18,158 bases of DNA from JAZFSZ01 sp036446455 (GTDB taxonomy: Bacteria > Pseudomonadota > Gammaproteobacteria > Acidiferrobacterales > JAJDNE01), in NCBI GenBank assembly GCA_036446455.1, contig JAZFSZ010000151.1, positions 1-18,158 of the forward strand. Direction: 5' to 3'. Position numbers and translations under genes: made by a program. Under the pieces are notes generated by a model that was not told the origin of the DNA, made no database searches, and was given only the letters and a program-made list of their open reading frames with translations. This document shows positions 14,140 to 18,158 of this stretch, one piece after another (the stretch's first letter is position 1; each line of letters opens with the position of its first letter).

Positions 14140-15060
14140 TCAGATCTCAGGAAGAGGGGGAGAAAGAGCATCAAACAGCTCCAGTTGCCCGCTCGGATCG
14201 TACAACTGCTGTGCGGTAAGCTCAACAAAGTGCACCGCTCCACCACACCAATTTCGGGCCACAACCTGCTTTACCAAGTCGACCAGACTTCGTGTGTTCA
14301 ATTCATCGCATCGAATATCAAGCGACCCGACTTCTATCGCGGCTTGCCGCTGTTCCTGCATGGACAGAGAAATGGTAGTGGGAATGCGCTGCCGATTACG
14401 TAAAATGGACAACAAGCCATTGATCACACGACGAAGGTGGGAGTGGATTGATCGCTGGCTGGATGTGCGGGGAGGCAATACCGCACGGCAACGAACAGAG
14501 TGATATTGATCGTCGATCTCAAGTGCCCCCGCGTTGGTTTCTCCGCGACAAGCGCGCCATAGCGCGATACCGGCATGACCCAACACGCGTTTAATTACCG
14601 CTAACGGCTGTTCGGCGATCTGTGCACCGGTGCGGATACCAACCAACCTGAGTTTAAGCGCCAGCTCGGGCGTTAACTGACAAATATTCTCTATAGGTTC
14701 AAGATGCAGGCTTGACCGCACCTCCCATGGGGCGATCGCTTTTATGGTTCCGGTTCTGGCAATACTGGCAGCATAGGCCGCAACATAAGGATCGCTGGCG
14801 ACACCCAACGTTGCCTCTTTGTCAGCCGCCTTGCTGAATTCTTTGTTGCCCAGTCGTCGTTTAATATGTTGTGCAATATGAAATGGCGATCCCATTACCG
14901 GCTGCAGATGAGTAACATCCAGTCGTAAACGCGACTGGGCCTGGTCCAGATCCGGATCAAAGTTTCGCAGAATATCGGCCGTGGTGGCATGCGCGCCAGG
15001 CGATGGAATCACATCAATAATAGCGCGCGGCCATAAACAGGAAGTGGCCTCGCTGTTCAT
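14140..15060 (-). CDS. Non-catalytic Y-family DNA polymerase-like protein (ImuB-like) with clamp-binding motif
   Basis: The protein has 306 residues. Residues about 45-115 resemble the end of a Y-family palm (LDVTHL, then HIAQHIKRRL and LGVASDPYVAAYAASIAR). A helix-hairpin-helix thumb follows (about 128-176: LALKLRLVGIRTGAQIA, KRVLGHAG, RACRGETN) and then a little-finger-like region. The first palm motif (DxDxF) is absent, and where SIDEAYLDVT is expected only the end remains, with S43/R44 at the positions of the catalytic Asp/Glu. It should not polymerise DNA. The C-terminus carries QLELF (292-296), a perfect-looking beta-clamp-binding motif. The start ATG overlaps the lexA stop as ATGA, with no ribosome site of its own, so it is coupled to lexA and likely SOS-induced. 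ImuB of the imuA-imuB-dnaE2 mutasome is also a dead Y-family clamp binder, but imuA and dnaE2 are not adjacent here. Confidence 0.72.
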   Translation of the reverse strand: MNSEATSCLWPRAIIDVIPSPGAHATTADILRNFDPDLDQAQSRLRLDVTHLQPVMGSPFHIAQHIKRRLGNKEFSKAADKEATLGVASDPYVAAYAASIARTGTIKAIAPWEVRSSLHLEPIENICQLTPELALKLRLVGIRTGAQIAEQPLAVIKRVLGHAGIALWRACRGETNAGALEIDDQYHSVRCRAVLPPRTSSQRSIHSHLRRVINGLLSILRNRQRIPTTISLSMQEQRQAAIEVGSLDIRCDELNTRSLVDLVKQVVARNWCGGAVHFVELTAQQLYDPSGQLELFDALSPPLPEI

Positions 15061-15662
15061 CGATAGGACCGAAACTGCCCTACCACGATGCCCTGAATCT
15101 GCACCCTGTCAGCCGGGTAGCGCATGGGTTTGAACTCACGGTTGGCGGGCTCCAGCGTAACACTGCGGTCCGCGTTGCGCCTGAGGTACTTGAGCGTTGC
15201 TTCCTCGTTATCAATCAGGGCTATCACGATTTCACCGTCACGGGCGGTACTGCTTTTTTCGACCACCACCATATCGCCGTCGAGGATGCCGGCCTCAATC
15301 ATGGATTCTCCCGTTACTTTGAGCACAAACCGGTTGGGACGGATAAAGAATTCACTGAGGTCAATTTCATCGTGATCGGGGATGGCTTCAATCGGTAAGC
15401 CGGCGGCTATCCGTCCCACCAACGGCAAGGTAAATCGCCTGAACTCACCCTCCGCTTCAAGTAGCTCAATGCCACGAGCACGGTCTGTAGCCACGGCAAT
15501 GAGGCCGGCCTCTACCAACGCGCTCAGATACCGGTGCACTGTGCCGCGAGACTGTATGCCCAGATGATCGGCAATTTCGCGCAGTTTGGGCGACACCCCG
15601 TGGCGGGTGATATATACGCACAGGAAATCATAGGTCTTCTGTTGGCGGTCGGTCAGCGGCAT
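15057..15662 (-). CDS. lexA: LexA-type SOS repressor, probably a LexA2 paralogue
   Basis: This 201-residue repressor is self-cleaving when stimulated by RecA filaments. The N-terminal winged helix-turn-helix (4-68) is followed by a linker with the Ala87-Gly88 cleavage site (RIAAGLP), and then the S24 peptidase-like domain with Ser120 (GESM) and Lys158 (EATLKYL). All catalytic parts are present. The recognition helix reads SRGTVHRYLSAL, unlike SPNAAEEHLKAL of E. coli LexA and closer to the H-R pattern of alphaproteobacterial LexA. This agrees with the GTTC-N7-GTTC box in its own promoter. It is the first gene of a two-gene operon with the ImuB-like gene (ATGA overlap). The ATG lacks a ribosome site and lies a few bases from the predicted transcription start. 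A second, canonical LexA may exist elsewhere, so the symbol is provisional. Confidence 0.92.
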   Translation of the reverse strand: MPLTDRQQKTYDFLCVYITRHGVSPKLREIADHLGIQSRGTVHRYLSALVEAGLIAVATDRARGIELLEAEGEFRRFTLPLVGRIAAGLPIEAIPDHDEIDLSEFFIRPNRFVLKVTGESMIEAGILDGDMVVVEKSSTARDGEIVIALIDNEEATLKYLRRNADRSVTLEPANREFKPMRYPADRVQIQGIVVGQFRSYR

Positions 15663-15670
15663 GGGTCCGG

Positions 15671-15676
15671 ATATTA
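15671..15676 (-). promoter_or_regulatory. -10 element of the lexA operon
   Basis: TATAAT-like TAATAT reads on the minus strand 15676-15671. The -35 position, about 17 bases upstream, is poor. The LexA box fills the spacer. The predicted start is near 15664, two bases before the lexA ATG (15662), so the transcript would be almost leaderless. Confidence 0.4.
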
Positions 15677-15677
15677 T

Positions 15678-15692
15678 GTTCTCATTTTGTTC
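15678..15692. promoter_or_regulatory. LexA operator of the direct-repeat type GTTC-N7-GTTC
   Basis: GTTC at 15678-15681 and GTTC at 15689-15692 are separated by 7 bases, within a larger direct repeat of TGTTCTCAT with an 11-bp period. This is the LexA box described for Alphaproteobacteria, not the CTGT-N8-ACAG palindrome of most Gammaproteobacteria. It lies 16 bases upstream of the lexA start codon and next to the -10, where binding would repress lexA and the ImuB-like gene. Confidence 0.7.
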
Positions 15693-15713
15693 TCATCAGC
15701 TTAGCGGCAATAG

Positions 15714-15742
15714 GTCAACATGGCAAGTTGACAACGTGGCAA
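15714..15742. repeat. Overlapping direct and inverted repeats between lexA and the CPXCG gene
   Basis: CAACATGGCAA (15716-15726) and CAACGTGGCAA (15732-15742) form a direct repeat with one mismatch and a 16-bp period. Overlapping it is a perfect 6-bp inverted repeat, GTCAAC/GTTGAC (15714-15719 and 15727-15732). The TTGACA at 15728-15733 could be a plus-strand -35, but no clear -10 follows. Possible operator for the divergent genes. Confidence 0.35.
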
Positions 15743-15839
15743 TAAAGCAAATTTTTCAGCATTTTTTTGGCTGCTGGTACAAAAAATAATCAGCTGAATC
15801 AGTCCTGTCGCACTGAAAATGCGCTGCTACACTTCATTT

Positions 15840-16028
15840 ATGCTTATCGAGCAGACGGTTCAATGCCCCTATTGTGGGGAGCGATATTCCAGCAGTATCG
15901 ACATCTCAGTAGGTGGCCAGGAGTACATCGAAGACTGTTACGCCTGCTGCCGACCCATCACCATTCGCGTCCGTATTGACGCCGGTGGCGACCTCAAAGG
16001 CATAGAAATTCGTCGCGACGACGACTAA
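15840..16028 (+). CDS. CPXCG motif-containing cysteine-rich protein
   Basis: This 62-residue protein belongs to the Cys_rich_CPXG family, common in Gammaproteobacteria and without known function. The two metal-binding knuckles are C9-P-Y-C12-G and C33-Y-A-C36-C37-R-P, which fits a small zinc ribbon. The region after them (ITIRVRIDAGGD) and the acidic C-terminus (EIRRDDD) are typical of the family. I chose the ATG at 15840 because MLIEQTVQCPYCG is the usual start; an in-frame ATG at 15819 would add seven unrelated residues. It diverges from lexA with 177 bases between the start codons. A hairpin follows 11 bases after the stop. Confidence 0.88.
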   Translation: MLIEQTVQCPYCGERYSSSIDISVGGQEYIEDCYACCRPITIRVRIDAGGDLKGIEIRRDDD

Positions 16029-16034
16029 TTACTC

Positions 16035-16063
16035 CTTTCGTTTCGCCCGCGAAACAGTATGAT
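16035..16063 (+). promoter_or_regulatory. Possible promoter and palindrome before the MBL-like gene
   Basis: GTTTCGC-CC-GCGAAAC (16040-16055) is a perfect 7-bp inverted repeat 11 bases after the CPXCG stop. A good -10, TATGAT (16058-16063), follows it directly and lies 30 bases before the ATG at 16094, but the -35 is poor. The palindrome would occupy the promoter spacer, like an operator. It could instead be a terminator hairpin without a T run. Confidence 0.3.
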
Positions 16064-16093
16064 CTGTCCCCCGATCAACGACAAAAATCAACC

Positions 16094-17038
16094 ATGTTGC
16101 GAATTCTTTTCATTGGCCTGTCTCTACTGATCCCATTATCAAATGCATACGCGACCTGTCCCGCAAAAGGGGTTCATTTGCAGGTGTTGGGGTCAGGTGG
16201 GCCAAACCTGGACGGTGGCCGCGCTGGCAGCAGTTATCTTGTCTGGATAGACGGCAAGGCCCGCGCCATGGTGAATGCCGGCGGCGGCAGTGCATTGCGA
16301 TATGGCGAAAGCGGAGCACGCTTTACTGACCTCGATTTTATTGCGCTGTCACGACTGCAGGCGGATCACACCGGCGGCCTGCCGTCACTGGTTCGCTCAG
16401 CGCAAAACGGTGTACGCAAACGCCCCCTGCCAATCTTTGGACCAGATGGAAACAAGTTTATGCCTTCCACAGTGGCGTTTATTCGCACACTGTTTGACCA
16501 GAAGCGGGGCGCCTGGCGCGATCTTGGTGAGGTGTTGAGCCCGCTGGGAAAACAAGGCTACCGGTTACGTCCACACGATATTCGAACCAGTCTCAAGAAA
16601 GGCAAACCGGAACTCAAAAACATCAAGAAGACCAACCCGGTTTTTGTTAACTCGGACATACATCTGTCCGCGGCGCCGATTATCAATGGCAAGGCGCCGA
16701 CGCTGGCCTGGCGACTGGAAACGATGGGAGAAACCATTGTCTTTACCGGCGAGGCCAACAGTAACAGTGACAAGCTGCCGGCGCTGGCCAAGGGCGCTAG
16801 TGTGTTGGTAGCACACCTCTCTTCCGACAAAAAACAAAACTCCTCAGGGTTAGCGGACTATCTCAAGTCCGCCGAAGCAATGGGGCACATCGCTCATAAT
16901 GCCGGTGCCCGCCGCCTGGTGATCTCCCGCCGCATTTCGGTCACACTGGGCCACGAACTGGACATCCATCGCGCAATAAAGAAATCCTTCCACGGCGAAA
17001 TACAATTTGCTGATGACTTGAGGTGCTTCGCCTTATAG
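16094..17038 (+). CDS. Secreted metallo-beta-lactamase-fold protein with degenerate metal site
   Basis: The product has 314 residues, beginning with a signal peptide (hydrophobic to NAYA, about residue 20). The MBL fold is clear: LQVLGSGGPN at 29-38 and the strand LVWIDGKARAMVNAG at 49-63. The metal-binding loop, expected as THxHxDH, reads S86-R87-L-Q89-A-D91-H92, so two histidines are gone. N61 stands where Asp is usual, and FTGEAN where the bridging Asp (FSGD) is usual. The late LVISRRIS has Arg where the family has SHR. Only Asp91 and His92 of the ligands remain. Relatives are secreted MBL-fold hydrolases of unknown substrate; this copy is probably inactive or binds metal differently. No clear ribosome site. 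It converges with the TRAP permease gene, 6 bases apart. Confidence 0.8.
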   Translation: MLRILFIGLSLLIPLSNAYATCPAKGVHLQVLGSGGPNLDGGRAGSSYLVWIDGKARAMVNAGGGSALRYGESGARFTDLDFIALSRLQADHTGGLPSLVRSAQNGVRKRPLPIFGPDGNKFMPSTVAFIRTLFDQKRGAWRDLGEVLSPLGKQGYRLRPHDIRTSLKKGKPELKNIKKTNPVFVNSDIHLSAAPIINGKAPTLAWRLETMGETIVFTGEANSNSDKLPALAKGASVLVAHLSSDKKQNSSGLADYLKSAEAMGHIAHNAGARRLVISRRISVTLGHELDIHRAIKKSFHGEIQFADDLRCFAL

Positions 17039-17044
17039 ACAGGC

Positions 17045-18158
17045 TTACAAAAAGGCCATCGACAGTTGAGGCCAATAGGTAATAATAAGTACTGCGCCGA
17101 GCAGGATAAAGAAAAACGGCAGCGTCGCACGATAAAGTTGTGATACCGACTTATTGAAGCGATAACTGGCAATAAAGAGGTTCATGCCAACAGGTGGGGT
17201 GAAGTAGCCGATCTGCATGTTGGCAAGAAAAATAATACCAAGGTGCACCGGGTGTATACCGAAATCCATGGCCACCGGCAGAATCAACGGTACCACCAGC
17301 ACCAGTGCCGAAAATATATCAAGAATTGCGCCCAGGCCCAGCAGGAATATGTTCAGCAAAATCAGGAATGCGAGCTTGCTGTCAACATGCTCGCGGATAA
17401 AGCTGAAAATCTTCGTCGGAATCTCGGCGTCGATCAGATAATTGGTGGACGCCAGCGACATACCAAGAATGATCATGATACCGCCGATCAGCACCATGGA
17501 ATCGCGCAACACTTCGGGCAGGCGCTTCAGGCCAATCTCTTTGCGCACAAACAGTTCGATCACCAACACATAGAGCGCCGTCACCGCTGCGGCTTCAGAG
17601 ACAGCAAAATAACCGCTGAAAATACCGCCCAACACCACGAACGGCAACGGCAGTTCCCATATCGATTCACGCAGGGCCGCCAGCAATTCACGCCCATCAA
17701 ACGGCTGCAGATCCATATGGCGATGGCGATTTTCCCACAGGCTGAACATCACCAGCAACATCACCATTAACAGACCCGGCAGAATACCGGCGAGGAACAT
17801 GGAGTTGATCGATACCTGGCCGCCGGTATCCATCTGCTGGGCAATGATACCGTAGAGAATCAAGGGGATGGATGGCGCGAATAACAAGCCCAGACTGCCC
17901 GACGTAGTGAGCAGACCAAGATTAAAATTCTCGCGGTAACCGGCCTGGCGCAGAGCCGGGTAAAGTAACGCACCGAGAGCAATAATAGTGACACCGGAGG
18001 CGCCGGTGAAGGCGGTGAACAGGGCCGAGGCCAGTATGGCAACGACCGCCAAACCCGCAGGCATCCAGCCAATCAATGCATCGGTCATCCGTACAAGACG
18101 TTTCGGTGCCCCGCCTTCGCCCATCAGATAACCGGCAAAGGTAAACAAGGGAATGGCC
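17045..18158 (-). CDS. TRAP transporter large permease subunit (DctM), 5' end cut by the window
   Basis: This is the membrane subunit of a tripartite ATP-independent periplasmic transporter, which imports organic acids or similar solutes by sodium symport using a periplasmic binding protein. About 371 residues are visible of the usual 425-460. The reading frame continues through the right edge (AIPLFTFAGYLMGEG), so the true start is outside. Family features are GASGVTIIALGALLYP, GYRENFNLGLLTTSGSLGLLFAPSIP, and the C-terminal HPVHLGIIFLANMQIGYFTPPVGMNLFI with its conserved TPPVG. About ten hydrophobic helices can be followed. The small permease (DctQ) and binding protein (DctP) would normally lie upstream, beyond the window. 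Substrate unknown. Convergent with the MBL-like gene. Confidence 0.93.
   Translation of the reverse strand, partial: AIPLFTFAGYLMGEGGAPKRLVRMTDALIGWMPAGLAVVAILASALFTAFTGASGVTIIALGALLYPALRQAGYRENFNLGLLTTSGSLGLLFAPSIPLILYGIIAQQMDTGGQVSINSMFLAGILPGLLMVMLLVMFSLWENRHRHMDLQPFDGRELLAALRESIWELPLPFVVLGGIFSGYFAVSEAAAVTALYVLVIELFVRKEIGLKRLPEVLRDSMVLIGGIMIILGMSLASTNYLIDAEIPTKIFSFIREHVDSKLAFLILLNIFLLGLGAILDIFSALVLVVPLILPVAMDFGIHPVHLGIIFLANMQIGYFTPPVGMNLFIASYRFNKSVSQLYRATLPFFFILLGAVLIITYWPQLSMAFL

Noticed and set aside
14140..15060. Active UmuC or DinB translesion polymerase
   Set aside because: The DxDxF motif and the SIDE catalytic pair are missing, and the upstream space is filled by lexA, so there is no room for a lost N-terminus in another frame.
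1..18158. tRNA, rRNA, CRISPR arrays, insertion sequences with transposase
   Set aside because: None seen. Intergenic regions are short, no spaced identical repeats of CRISPR type occur, and no transposase or integrase frame is present.

Overview
The window looks like a chromosomal segment of a gammaproteobacterium, probably environmental or marine. The evidence is the divergent ilvA/rpiA pair, an OMF-RND efflux operon, a TRAP permease, DUF2797 and CPXCG proteins, and an integron-type attC site at the left edge. GC content looks moderate. The left-end cassette is visibly richer in A+T than the rest. I can name families but not a species.

Layout. (1) 1-675: what looks like the last gene cassette of an integron, with a small ABM-domain monooxygenase gene followed by a 72-bp attC site. 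No integrase gene is inside the window. (2) 676-1147: no convincing gene, but a hairpin-dense element (about 717-1053) and the terminator of the next operon. (3) 1148-6461, minus strand: a tetR-OMF-RND efflux operon with a clear palindromic operator inside the tetR promoter. No periplasmic adaptor gene is present. (4) 6753-8429: a membrane-anchored protein with two tandem kinase-like domains, both lacking the catalytic Asp (HRN and HGN in place of HRD). (5) 8436-14019: mostly housekeeping genes (DUF2797, periplasmic cyclophilin, ilvA, rpiA) plus a secreted protein of unknown function and a CPBP membrane protease. (6) 14140-15662, minus strand: a translationally coupled pair of a LexA-type repressor and a short Y-family-polymerase-like protein. 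The latter has lost the catalytic palm residues but keeps a C-terminal beta-clamp-binding motif. The promoter carries GTTC-N7-GTTC, the LexA box type known from Alphaproteobacteria. (7) 15840-17038: a CPXCG zinc-ribbon-like protein and a secreted metallo-beta-lactamase-fold protein with most metal ligands replaced. (8) 17045-18158: a TRAP large permease gene cut by the right edge.

The most interesting candidate system is the lexA / ImuB-like pair. It resembles a reduced mutasome (lexA2-imuA-imuB-dnaE2) in which only the repressor and a non-catalytic clamp-binding Y-family protein remain side by side. A second theme is pseudoenzymes: the double pseudokinase, the ligand-poor MBL protein and the dead polymerase. 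A third is regulator promoters whose predicted start site nearly coincides with the start codon (tetR and lexA).
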